Shown: positions 1 through 7,295 of the stretch, in pieces | Layout of the letters: every line of letters starts with the position of its first letter | Position numbering within the stretch: position 1 is the first letter of the stretch | Source of the DNA: an uncultured Nitrospinaceae bacterium | Lineage (GTDB): Bacteria; Nitrospinota; Nitrospinia; Nitrospinales; VA-1 | DNA length: 15,449 nt | Reading direction: 5' to 3' | Assembly: GCA_938073925.1 (NCBI GenBank) | Contig: CALJGH010000075.1 | Location: 1-15,449, forward strand | Notes under the pieces: generated by a model | Databases searched by the model: none | Told to the model about the DNA's origin: nothing | Seen by the model: only the letters and a program-made list of their open reading frames with translations | Program-made: the position numbers and the translations under genes

Positions 1-178
1 TGGTGTCAATATGAACCAGAGGGATGGGGCAATGCCCAAAAAAGGCCTTACGCGCCAGCCATACCAAAATTGTAGAATCCTTACCAATCGACCACAGCAT
101 GGCAAGGTTCTTAAAGTTTTTGTAGGCTTCACGGAGGATAAATATGCTTTGATTTTCAAGCTCGTCTAAATGATCCAT
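1..178 (-). CDS. cysD: Sulfate adenylyltransferase subunit 2 (CysD), N-terminal part, cut by window edge
   Basis: Reading the minus strand from an ATG at 178 gives 59 uninterrupted codons to the window edge, starting MDHLDELENQSIFILREAY. This matches the family opening (HLDELE.E.I.I.RE). It continues into the PP-loop ATP-binding motif LWSIGKDST at about residues 28-36, followed by LARKAFFG and PIPLVHIDT, all standard CysD positions. CysD is the small subunit of ATP sulfurylase, which with the GTPase CysN makes adenosine 5'-phosphosulfate from sulfate and ATP in the cytoplasm. The missing C-terminal part (the full protein is usually about 300 residues) and any cysN would lie left of the window. 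A GAAGGA sequence 13 bases before the ATG is a rather distant ribosome binding site. A PAPS-reductase-family relative is the alternative, but the N-terminal motif favours CysD. Confidence 0.88.
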   Translation of the reverse strand, partial: MDHLDELENQSIFILREAYKNFKNLAMLWSIGKDSTILVWLARKAFFGHCPIPLVHIDT

Positions 179-216
179 TTAATACAAAAATTCCTTCAAT
201 ATGATAGGGAAACTCC

Positions 217-245
217 ACTTTATCCTGATTTTTCAATAGAATCAA
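217..245 (-). promoter_or_regulatory. Possible sigma70-type promoter for cysD
   Basis: On the minus strand TTGATT (245-240) and TAAAGT (222-217) are separated by 17 bases, and the -10 lies about 39 bases before the cysD ATG. Each box matches 4 of 6 consensus positions. It sits in the spacer between the end of the DUF2851 relic and cysD, so cysD may be transcribed independently of cysS. This is a pattern match only. Confidence 0.25.
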
Positions 246-312
246 TGGGGAGAAGAATTGTACGGGAAATTAGCGGAATGCGCAATGGGGATGCTGCATT
301 TTTAGTGTTTTT

Positions 313-844
313 TCATGAAAAATACTTGCCAATCACATTATGGAAAGGGTAGTGCAAGATGTTATTCTCGCTCTGAGCGCAAAAATCCTGATAAACCTGC
401 GTTAGCCCCTGCACCTGCTTTTCGGAAGTCAGCAGCCGGAGCATTTCTTTCTCGTCGCCAAAAATATAATGTTTGATAAATCGGATTAACTTATTGTCGC
501 TGGCCCCTTTGGTGATCTGGATTTTGCGAATGACCGTGGCTTTCCCAATCGGTGGCATAGACATGCAGTTCAACATCTCCCTCGTAGGCTTTTCCGTTGA
601 CCTTGATGGTTGAGTTGGTGAAGTCGGGTCCTTTACAAAAAATCCAGTGGCCAGGGTAGATGATTTCCAGGTTTTGATCGTCCTGAGTTTTGAGTTTGGG
701 AGTGCAAAACAACTAGTATTTCCAGATGCAGCGAATTACTTTTTAGGGGACGCGTATCGTGTGGTCTTCTTCTCGAACTTCAAACTGATTTAAGACGCGT
801 GTAAATTTCAAATAGGCATCTAAAAAATTTTCCGCAGCGATCAT
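313..844 (-). pseudogene. Decayed DUF2851-family gene (two nonsense codons, internal deletion, frame change)
   Basis: The reading frame opens with an ATG at 844 that overlaps the cysS stop (ATGA). It encodes MIAAENFLDAYLKFTRVLNQ and so on, then meets TAA at 745-743 (after IRVP) and TAG at 715-713 (after IWKY). It continues in the same frame into a clear DUF2851 core: LEIIYPGHW, KGPDFTNSTIKVNGKAYEGD, VELHVYATDW, ESHGHSQNPD. Around 505-515 the homology jumps to a different frame carrying what looks like the family C-terminus (IFGDEKEMLRLL, then QGLTQVYQDFC), ending with TGA at 315-313. About 177 codons remain, whereas intact members are, from memory, roughly 400 or more, so the middle is missing. 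Restoring Glu at the first stop (VPEKVIRCIW) and Gln at the second (WKYQLF) would each need one base change. DUF2851 has no established function. Assignment of the C-terminal piece is less certain than that of the N-terminal piece. Confidence 0.8.
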
Positions 845-2280
845 TTGATCTTCCAGTGAGTGCCGTTAGCCGTATCTTCAATCAGCACACCCATTGCAGT
901 TAACTCGTCGCGGCAACGGTCGGCTTCCGCCCAGTTTTTAGAGCTACGCGCGGCATTGCGGTCGGCAATCAATTGTTCTATTTGTTTAACGTCGAGATTA
1001 AGATTTTCGTTTTTGATCGCAAATAATTCCGTTTCGAATTGTTCAGGGGTTCGGGAAAATAATCCGAGAACTTTTCCTGCGTTCAGCCATGCCTGGGTAG
1101 ATACTGCAAAATCTTCCAGGTCGTCTGCATTGTTCAACGCCGAGTTGATGTTTCGCAGTCCTTCGTTCAGATGGGCCATGACTACGGCGGTGTTCAGGTC
1201 GTCATTCATTGCCTTTTCAAAAATTTTTGTTAGAGGATGTTCTTTAACTTTGTCCTGAAACCTTAAAATAGAGCCTGTGTCGAGGTCTTTTAGTTTTTCG
1301 TTTGCCCCGGCAACCCCTTCATAAAATCGAGACATCACCTTGGTCGCATCTTCCAGGTTCTTTTCGGAAAAGTCGATTGGACTTCGGTACTGACTGCTGA
1401 TTAAGAATAGTCGCAATACTTCCGGATGATATTTTTTGTAAACATCGCGGAGGGTGAAAAAGTTGCCTAAGGATTTAGACATCTTTTCCTTGTCGATGTT
1501 CACGAATCCGTTATGAACCCAATAGCGAACCGGCTGTTTGCCGGTGCAACCGCCGGACTGGGCAATTTCATTTTCATGATGTGGAAATACTAAATCTTTG
1601 CCACCGCCATGAATGTCGAAGGTGTCACCGAGATATTTTTTGCTCATCGCCGAACATTCGATATGCCAGCCCGGTCGACCCTGTCCCCATGGGCTGTCCC
1701 ATGAAGGTTCTCCCGGCTTGCTCTTTTTCCATAACGCAAAATCCAGCGGGTCTTTTTTGGTGTCGTTGACTTCGACGCGAGCCCCTGACTGTAAATCGTC
1801 AATATTTTTCCCAGAGAGGCAACCGTATTCCTTGAATGATTTTATGGAATAAAATACATCGCCTCCTGATTCATATGCCTTGTCCTGATCGACAAGAGAT
1901 TGGATCATCTCCAGCATTTCAGGGATGTGATCTGTGGCTTTCGGTTCTTCCGTGGGAGAGGCGATATTGAGTTTCCCCATATCTTCATGAAAAGCTTCGA
2001 TGTATTTTCGATTGACCTCTTGCCAGTCGATGCCTTCTTCGTTGGCGCGGTTGATGATCTTGTCATCAATGTCGGTGAAGTTGCGAATGAAGCAGACATC
2101 GTTGCCGAGATATTGCAGGTAGCGGTAAAGGGTGTCGAAGACAATAGCCGCGCGGGCGTGACCGACATGGCAGTAGTCGTAGACGGTGACGCCACAGACA
2201 TACATGCCAACCTGCTTTTCTTTTTGAGGGACAAAGTCTTCCTTCTTCCCACTCATTGTGTTGAATATTTTTAAACTCAT
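841..2280 (-). CDS. cysS: Cysteinyl-tRNA synthetase
   Basis: This class I aminoacyl-tRNA synthetase charges tRNA-Cys with cysteine using ATP. The 479-residue length is close to the roughly 460 of the E. coli enzyme, and the protein is collinear with it. The HIGH motif is HVGH (38-41) and the KMSKS loop is intact at 266-270. The zinc-binding residues that select cysteine are all present: C29, C209 (in GWHIECSAM), H234 and E238 (in FPHHENE). The C-terminal DALR-type helical domain and the tRNA-binding tail (WAEADRCRDELTAMGV) are complete. The ATG at 2280 is chosen because MSLKIFNTMSGKKEDF aligns with the family N-terminus. No good Shine-Dalgarno sequence precedes it. Its stop codon overlaps the ATG of the DUF2851 relic downstream, so the two were once translationally adjacent. 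Confidence 0.97.
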   Translation of the reverse strand: MSLKIFNTMSGKKEDFVPQKEKQVGMYVCGVTVYDYCHVGHARAAIVFDTLYRYLQYLGNDVCFIRNFTDIDDKIINRANEEGIDWQEVNRKYIEAFHEDMGKLNIASPTEEPKATDHIPEMLEMIQSLVDQDKAYESGGDVFYSIKSFKEYGCLSGKNIDDLQSGARVEVNDTKKDPLDFALWKKSKPGEPSWDSPWGQGRPGWHIECSAMSKKYLGDTFDIHGGGKDLVFPHHENEIAQSGGCTGKQPVRYWVHNGFVNIDKEKMSKSLGNFFTLRDVYKKYHPEVLRLFLISSQYRSPIDFSEKNLEDATKVMSRFYEGVAGANEKLKDLDTGSILRFQDKVKEHPLTKIFEKAMNDDLNTAVVMAHLNEGLRNINSALNNADDLEDFAVSTQAWLNAGKVLGLFSRTPEQFETELFAIKNENLNLDVKQIEQLIADRNAARSSKNWAEADRCRDELTAMGVLIEDTANGTHWKIK

Positions 2281-2436
2281 CAGGTCAATATAACATTCTG
2301 ATTGTCAATAGTCAGGAGGGTTGAAAATCCTCTTTTAATAATGCCCTCTTGTCAGGGGGAACATTGAAATAAACCAATTTTAGAAGCCCATTGGCTTTCG
2401 TTCGCTTAGAAATGAGATGACCTATTGGCACCGCGC

Positions 2437-4362
2437 CTAGTCGCCCAGGGTGGTGGGTTGAATGCGCGATTCCAGCTCTTTTACGTTATTGCGTAATGCC
2501 GCAACCGCGAATTCGGCTTGTTTCTTGAGCGACGCTTCGGTCACGGGTTCTTCGGTTTTGCCGTAGCCTGAAATTTCTTTACGAATTTTATCCAGTTTTC
2601 GTTCCAGAAGTATGCTGCGTTTGGAACTGAAACTTTTGGCGATGGCGCCTTTCAGACCTTCTCCCGCAAAATGTTTTGTGACTGCCATCAACATACGTTT
2701 TCTCGAGATGAATTTTTTGCCGTTTTTCCAGTCTTCGATAGCCTGTAACATTTCTCTTTCAATATTGTCGACGATCGCGTTGTAATCGGTGGGATCGGTC
2801 ATGTCGTGGATCTCTCCGGGAACCGAGGCCGATTTAATATCGAAGTCAATGGTTTGGTCGACTCCTGTTAGATCAGCAGAGCGGAGGTTTGCTTCAACTT
2901 CATCGGGGCTCAGCATAGGGGCCCAGACCTGCATGATATATCCTTCACTTTTGACATTTTTAAATTCGTATTCGCCTTTTGCATTGGGTTGGGTGAAGTG
3001 ACCATTGGGAACGACAAAGAGAGTGCCAATCATGTCTTTGTGCATATTGCAACGTAATACGATGGGGCCGGCAGTGTGGAACTCGATGCTTTTGCCAGAC
3101 CCTGAGGCCATGGCGCCCAGATTGAACTGGTTGCTTAGAGATTTGGAATAAATATTATGAACTTCCTTATCATGGTTCGCGAAAGTTACGGTGGTTCCTA
3201 CTTGAATAACGGAATGGCGAGGTTGAAAATTTAACCCACTCTGATTGATAGTCAGGGTCGCTCCTTTTTTCTGACTTGGTACTCGCATTTTTGTTTTGGT
3301 CTCCAAAAAGACCAGTGTATTGGGACTAGGTGCCTTACCATTTATAAGAATCTTTCCTTTAACGTAAGTGGTATCGTTGACTTTTTTGGAACCCTCTTCC
3401 ATTTTATGATTCGACCCGGAACCTTCTTTCTTTTCTTCTGTTTTAGGGGGGTCGACCTTGGCTTGTTTTACAGGTTCAGGTTCTTGTGGCTTGGGCTGAT
3501 TGATCGGTTTTTCTGCGGCAGGATCATATTTGCCCAAGGCGGTTAGCATCTGGATTACAAAGGGTTTTTCATATTGTTTGTCCAGTTCAATGGCTTTCAA
3601 AAAATGGGGTGCAGCTGATTCAAATTTCTTTTGGATTCCTAGAACGATGCCGAGGTTGAAATGGCCTAAAGCGAAATCAGGCTCGATTTCAATTGCCTTT
3701 TTATAAGCGCTGACTTCCTGGTCATACATTTTTTTTCGACCATAAGATTTTCCCAGCAAGTTGTAGGCCATGAGGTTATTGGGTGCCAGATCAATGGTTT
3801 TCTGAAAAAGACGGATCGCATCTTCGGGGATATCACCTTCCAGTTGTGACATGGCCCAGTTGAAAGTGATTTCACTGTCGTTTGGAGATAACTCGTGGGC
3901 TCGGGCAAAACGTTTGTTAGCGCCTTCAAATTTTTTCGCCATCCGCAATGCAGCACCCCAGATGGAGTAAAGTTCTGAAGAGTCGGGGCTGATAACGGAG
4001 GCTTTTTCAAATTCCATGCTACCGGCGTTGAATTCGCCTTTTTCTGTAAACTCCATCCCTTTTTGGATATGTTCCAGTGCTTGCCGAGGCAGAGTAGCTC
4101 TTGGTGATGGAGTGGATGTGGCTGTTTTTATCAGATTGCCTAAATCCGTTTTAGGGGCGGTTTTCTGGGTATCCTGGGGCGCGGATTTCTCAGGTTTATT
4201 ATTTGATTCTTGATAACTGGCATAGGATTGGAGATTGCTGGCAGGGGCTGAATAATGCATCAAGGCCCAAAGTCCGGCTCCTAGAACTGCAAGCCCCGCA
4301 ATCGTAAGAATGGAGTTTTTTAATAAATTTGTTGATTCGGTTTTTTTGTGTTTTGATTCCAT
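2437..4362 (-). CDS. Membrane-anchored TPR protein with C-terminal type-1 copper (cupredoxin-like) domain
   Basis: This 641-residue protein has several parts. (1) A short Lys-rich cytoplasmic N-terminus and one membrane helix at about 17-36, with no cleavage site visible. (2) A low-complexity Ser/Pro/Lys linker at 40-92. (3) About five TPR motifs at 94-280, for example MAYNLLGKSYGRKKMYDQEVSAYKKAIEIEPD. (4) A Pro/Lys/Glu-rich linker at 283-325. (5) A cupredoxin-like beta domain at about 333-452 with candidate type-1 copper ligands H402 (KEVHNIYS) and C438, H441 and M444 (CNMHKDM), spaced as in the methylamine-utilisation/plastocyanin-like family. (6) A small beta segment (KGEYEFKNV, 462-470). 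(7) A charged helical C-terminus at 530-635. I infer that the bulk lies in the periplasm and may bind copper for electron transfer or copper handling. The partner and physiological role are unknown. The gene stands alone upstream of cysS with 156 bases between them. Confidence 0.8.
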   Translation of the reverse strand: MESKHKKTESTNLLKNSILTIAGLAVLGAGLWALMHYSAPASNLQSYASYQESNNKPEKSAPQDTQKTAPKTDLGNLIKTATSTPSPRATLPRQALEHIQKGMEFTEKGEFNAGSMEFEKASVISPDSSELYSIWGAALRMAKKFEGANKRFARAHELSPNDSEITFNWAMSQLEGDIPEDAIRLFQKTIDLAPNNLMAYNLLGKSYGRKKMYDQEVSAYKKAIEIEPDFALGHFNLGIVLGIQKKFESAAPHFLKAIELDKQYEKPFVIQMLTALGKYDPAAEKPINQPKPQEPEPVKQAKVDPPKTEEKKEGSGSNHKMEEGSKKVNDTTYVKGKILINGKAPSPNTLVFLETKTKMRVPSQKKGATLTINQSGLNFQPRHSVIQVGTTVTFANHDKEVHNIYSKSLSNQFNLGAMASGSGKSIEFHTAGPIVLRCNMHKDMIGTLFVVPNGHFTQPNAKGEYEFKNVKSEGYIMQVWAPMLSPDEVEANLRSADLTGVDQTIDFDIKSASVPGEIHDMTDPTDYNAIVDNIEREMLQAIEDWKNGKKFISRKRMLMAVTKHFAGEGLKGAIAKSFSSKRSILLERKLDKIRKEISGYGKTEEPVTEASLKKQAEFAVAALRNNVKELESRIQPTTLGD

Positions 4363-4669
4363 AACTTATTTATACAATCCTGATATCATTGTTAATAACC
4401 CGTTTGCTTTAGATCGCCGCTTGAGAATATTTATTCCATTGTTTTTTTTGTTAATAGCACGAAAAAAACCACCATTCTTGGCTCCAGCTGATTTTTGCTT
4501 AATTATTAGGAATAATCAGGTTGAATTTCTTCGAGTAATACGATTAAATCATAGCCGCGAACGGCCTGTCAACTGAACAGGTTGGGATTATTTCTTGCCA
4601 ACAGGGTTTTCTGGTTACTTCGACGATGGTTTTAGCCTGGCTGAGACCCGCAGACTTAATAAATAATAA
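4363..4669. other. Divergent intergenic region between the TPR-cupredoxin gene and dcd
   Basis: These 307 bases hold no convincing gene. The short frames crossing it have no family-like sequence and mostly overlap the neighbouring genes. It is AT-rich and should contain the promoters of both flanking genes. Visible small elements are an inverted repeat ATTATT-agg-AATAAT (4502-4516, arms separated by a few bases) just upstream of a possible -35 box, and a 5-bp hairpin CCTGT...ACAGG (4565-4569 with 4577-4581) in the presumed dcd leader. A TATAAA lies only about 6 bases before the TPR-cupredoxin ATG, too close for a normal leader. None of these can be assigned a function from sequence alone. Confidence 0.5.
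4521..4549 (+). promoter_or_regulatory. Possible sigma70-type promoter for the dcd-scpB-rluB series
   Basis: TTGAAT (4521-4526) and TTAAAT (4544-4549) are exactly 17 bases apart, and each matches 4 of 6 consensus positions. A start just downstream would give a leader of about 110 bases before the dcd ATG, containing the CCTGT/ACAGG hairpin. This is a pattern match only, in AT-rich DNA where such matches are common. Confidence 0.25.
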
Positions 4670-5836
4670 ATGAACTCCACAATAGAAATAGAAGGTCTTG
4701 TAGCCTGTCTGAAGGGCAAGTCGGGTTATCTTCCCTGTCAGTTTATAGAAAAGGCGTTGAAGGAAGGGATGATCCACTCCCAGGTCCCTATCGAGGCATC
4801 GCAGATTCAACCGGTGAGCCTCGATTTACGATTGGGACAAAAGGCTTATCGAATTCAGTGCAGTTTTCTGCCAGAGAACGATCCAGTAGAAACTCGCTTA
4901 AAAGATGTCACGCTTTATGAATTTGATCTCTCCAAAGGCGGTATCTTGGAAAAGAATGCGATTTATTTGATTCCTCTGGCGGAAGAATTGAATTTGCCTC
5001 CCGAGTTTTACGGACTTGCCAACCCAAAAAGCTCTACGGGTCGGCTGGATATGTTTACCCGCGTGATTGTGGATGGTGGTCACCGTTTTGATGAGATCCC
5101 GCTAGGGTATCGGGGCAAGCTTTATCTGGAAGTCATCCCTCGATCTTTTCCGGTAAAGGTGCATACGGGGCTTTCGCTGAACCAGTTGCGGGTAGCGCAC
5201 CGTACCTCGCAATCTCTGGATAAAAAGAAACTGGTGAGCAAGTTTAAGAAAAACCCGGTTTTGTTCGACCAAAGCGGATTCCACATTCCTGTCGATGAGG
5301 TAAAGTTAGAGGAAGGTGTTTATGTCGGTGTCGATGTGTATGGCGACCAACCCGAGTCTATTGTAGCTTATAAGGCCAAGACGAATTCGAATGTGATCGA
5401 CCTATCCAAAATAGGCCATTACAAGATAGAAGAGTTTTGGGAGCCTATTTACAGGCCCAAAAAGAACCGGTTGATCCTGGAGCCAGAAAGCTTCTATATT
5501 ATGATGTCGAAAGAGAAGATATGCATCTGGCCTGACTGGCTTGCGGAAATGATTGCCTACGAACCCAATAGCGGCGAATTACGTACTCATTACGCTGGTT
5601 TTTTCGATTCGGGTTTTGGATGGAATGGAACAGACGAATTGATAAATCAAGGAACTCGAGCGGTGATGGAAGTTCGCCCGCACGATGTTCCATTTATGGT
5701 AGAACATGGGCAGACATTTTGTCGGCTCAAGTTTGAGCGGGTGGTGGAAAGACCCAATCGGGTTTATGGAATTGAGCTGAATTCTAATTATCACTCTCAA
5801 GGGTTGGCCTTGAGTAAATATTTTGAGTCCCACTAG
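4670..5836 (+). CDS. dcd: 2'-deoxycytidine 5'-triphosphate deaminase, long two-domain form
   Basis: Deaminates dCTP to dUTP, feeding dUMP and so dTMP synthesis. At 388 residues it is about twice the length of E. coli Dcd (about 190) and belongs to the long bacterial form with two dUTPase-type folds in one chain. In the N-terminal half: LPCQFIEKAL (21-30), QIQPVSLDLRLG (46-57), the ANPKSSTGR nucleotide-binding motif (117-125), VDGGHRFDEIPLGYRG (134-149) and E154 in KLYLEV, the likely catalytic-glutamate position. The C-terminal half repeats the fold: HYAGFFDSGFGW, then GTRAVMEVRPHD, and ends SQGLALSKYF. The ATG at 4670 has no clear Shine-Dalgarno sequence, and its first 15 or so residues extend beyond the usual start of homology. 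The stop is 28 bases before the scpB ATG. Whether the enzyme is purely a deaminase or bifunctional cannot be read from sequence. Confidence 0.88.
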   Translation: MNSTIEIEGLVACLKGKSGYLPCQFIEKALKEGMIHSQVPIEASQIQPVSLDLRLGQKAYRIQCSFLPENDPVETRLKDVTLYEFDLSKGGILEKNAIYLIPLAEELNLPPEFYGLANPKSSTGRLDMFTRVIVDGGHRFDEIPLGYRGKLYLEVIPRSFPVKVHTGLSLNQLRVAHRTSQSLDKKKLVSKFKKNPVLFDQSGFHIPVDEVKLEEGVYVGVDVYGDQPESIVAYKAKTNSNVIDLSKIGHYKIEEFWEPIYRPKKNRLILEPESFYIMMSKEKICIWPDWLAEMIAYEPNSGELRTHYAGFFDSGFGWNGTDELINQGTRAVMEVRPHDVPFMVEHGQTFCRLKFERVVERPNRVYGIELNSNYHSQGLALSKYFESH

Positions 5837-5864
5837 CGTGGGGATAAATGGTATTGAGACAAGT

Positions 5865-6488
5865 ATGGAACGAGATGAATTAAAATCTATTGTTGAGAAT
5901 GTTTTGTTGGCCGCTGACCAGCCTGTGAATGTGGCGGAGCTTGAAAAAATTTTTCTCAACACGGCAGAAAAAAATGATTTGCAGGTGATTCTCGAAGAGT
6001 TGAAGGAAGAGTATCAATCTCGAAATCTTCAGATATTGGAAGTGGCCGATGGTTACCAGTTGTGTACCCGGCATGAGTTCAATGAATGGATTCGTAAATT
6101 CTTGAAGCTTGACAGGTCGTCACGGTTGTCGCAACCCAGTCTGGATACGCTTTCCATCATTGCATATAAACAACCTCTTACGCGTCAGGAGGTAGACGAT
6201 ATTCGTGGCGTCGATTCGAGTGGGGTTGTTAAAACTCTGTTAGAAAAAAAAGTGATCGGACCAGCAGGTCGAAAAAAAGTTCCGGGGCGGCCCATCATGT
6301 ATCGTACGACACAAAAATTCCTGGAATATTTTGGCTTGAAAGATTTGAGTGACCTGCCAACGCTTGAAGATCTAAAAGAAGAGCTGGAAGGAGATGATCC
6401 GCCTCTGCAATCACAGATAGAATTCGCAAATGCAGATGCTTCCGAATCTGTAGTAACGGAAGATGAGGAAAATACCTCACCCGAATAG
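5865..6488 (+). CDS. scpB: Segregation and condensation protein B (ScpB)
   Basis: ScpB binds the kleisin ScpA and with SMC forms the bacterial condensin that compacts and segregates the chromosome. The protein carries the two winged-helix domains of the family. The most diagnostic stretch is SQPSLDTLSIIAYKQPLTRQ followed by EVDDIRGVDSSGVVKTLLEK, GRPIMYRTT and FLEYFGLKDLSDLPTLEDL. An acidic tail (about 175-207) follows, as is common. The frame is open further upstream to a TTG at 5823, but that would overlap dcd and add residues with no family similarity. The ATG at 5865 (MERDELKSIVENVLLAADQP) fits the family start and gives 207 residues, a normal length. No scpA lies next to it; its usual upstream place is taken by dcd. 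Confidence 0.93.
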   Translation: MERDELKSIVENVLLAADQPVNVAELEKIFLNTAEKNDLQVILEELKEEYQSRNLQILEVADGYQLCTRHEFNEWIRKFLKLDRSSRLSQPSLDTLSIIAYKQPLTRQEVDDIRGVDSSGVVKTLLEKKVIGPAGRKKVPGRPIMYRTTQKFLEYFGLKDLSDLPTLEDLKEELEGDDPPLQSQIEFANADASESVVTEDEENTSPE

Positions 6489-6520
6489 CCCCATTAGTTT
6501 CACCATCCTTTTTTTACATC

Positions 6521-7285
6521 ATGAAAATTCGTTTACAAAAAATTATAGCTGATGCTGGTCTCGCCTCCCGAAGGGAAGCGGAAAGATGGATCGAGCAGGG
6601 AAATGTGGAGGTGAATGGCAAGGTTGTGAAGCAACTGGGTTCGCTGGCAGACCCCAGTGTAGACTCCATAAAAGTTTCTGGAAAACCCATCCCCAGAAAG
6701 CAGGAAGAAGTTTATGTGGTTTTAAATAAACCTACCGGTTGCCTCACCACTATGGCGGAAGATAAGCGTGGTAGAACCACAGTCATGGAATATGTGCGGG
6801 TCACCAAAGTTCGAGTTTTTCCAGTAGGGCGTCTTGATTTTAATACCCAGGGGGTGTTGCTATTTACCAACGATGGCACGCTGGCAAAGAAACTATTGCT
6901 GCCAAAGTATAAGGTTGAACGCACCTATAAAGTAAAGGTCTCGGGGATGCCAAACGAAAAAACGCTGAAACGGTTAACACGCGGGGTACATATCGATGGC
7001 GAGAAATTTAAGCCGATCGAAGCCAAAATTCAAAAAACCAGTGGCAAAAATTGCTTTCTTATAATGACACTTGTTGAGGGTAAGAATAGACATATTAAAA
7101 AAGTTTGCGAGCATGTGGGTCATCCCGTCATCAAATTGCAACGTACCCACTTTGGTGGATTAAACCTAACCGGACTTCCTTTGGGCGCGTGCCGATTTTT
7201 GAATCCAAAGGAAGTAAAGGCCCTTAAAAAACTTGTGGTTAATGAACCACTTCTCACCACCCGGCCGACCAAGAAAAAACGATGA
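6521..7285 (+). CDS. rluB: Ribosomal RNA pseudouridine synthase, RluB/RsuA family
   Basis: Converts a specific uridine in ribosomal RNA to pseudouridine. An N-terminal S4 RNA-binding domain covers about residues 1-50 (RLQKIIADAGLASRREAERW). The catalytic domain has the family motif GRLDFNTQGVLLFTNDG (103-119) with the catalytic aspartate D106, an earlier VVLNKPTGCLTT (66-77), and the C-terminal VEGKNRHIKKVCEHVGHPV and KLQRTHFGGL blocks. The 254-residue length suits RluB (23S rRNA target) better than RsuA (16S), and the position directly behind scpB is the common scpB-rluB arrangement. The exact target uridine is inferred. The tail is very basic (TTRPTKKKR). The ATG at 6521 lacks an obvious Shine-Dalgarno sequence. 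The stop lies 10 bases before the next gene's start. Confidence 0.93.
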   Translation: MKIRLQKIIADAGLASRREAERWIEQGNVEVNGKVVKQLGSLADPSVDSIKVSGKPIPRKQEEVYVVLNKPTGCLTTMAEDKRGRTTVMEYVRVTKVRVFPVGRLDFNTQGVLLFTNDGTLAKKLLLPKYKVERTYKVKVSGMPNEKTLKRLTRGVHIDGEKFKPIEAKIQKTSGKNCFLIMTLVEGKNRHIKKVCEHVGHPVIKLQRTHFGGLNLTGLPLGACRFLNPKEVKALKKLVVNEPLLTTRPTKKKR

Positions 7286-7290
7286 GGAAG
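7284..7290 (+). promoter_or_regulatory. Shine-Dalgarno sequence deciding a TTG start
   Basis: GAGGAAG ends 5 bases before a TTG at 7296 and overlaps the last bases of the rluB stop codon. It supports TTG 7296 as the start of the exported FlgT/CsgG-like protein instead of the in-frame starts further upstream (TTG 7233, ATG 7242), which lie inside rluB and would bury the signal peptide behind some 20 residues. Confidence 0.6.
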
Positions 7291-7295
7291 CGGTT

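Noticed and set aside
170..352. A 60-codon plus-strand frame (MIHLIQKFLQ...)
   Set aside because: No recognisable family sequence or ribosome binding site, and it runs antisense across the cysD start and the tail of the DUF2851 relic, both better supported.
713..745. Stop-codon readthrough or recoding of TAA/TAG in the DUF2851 gene
   Set aside because: The same gene also has a large internal deletion and a frame change, and neighbouring genes use TAA, TAG and TGA as normal stops, so decay explains it better.
2373..2397. Hairpins AAGCC-CATT-GGCTT and CCAAT...ATTGG between the TPR-cupredoxin gene and cysS as a terminator
   Set aside because: Stems are only about 5 bp, the two structures compete, and neither is followed by a T run in the minus direction.
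4310..4576. Plus-strand frame of 88 codons across the divergent spacer
   Set aside because: It overlaps the membrane-anchor end of the TPR-cupredoxin gene on the opposite strand, shows no domain pattern, and its sequence follows the AT-rich intergenic composition.
5823..5864. Upstream TTG start for scpB
   Set aside because: It would overlap the dcd stop region and add 14 residues without family similarity, while the ATG at 5865 fits the ScpB N-terminus.
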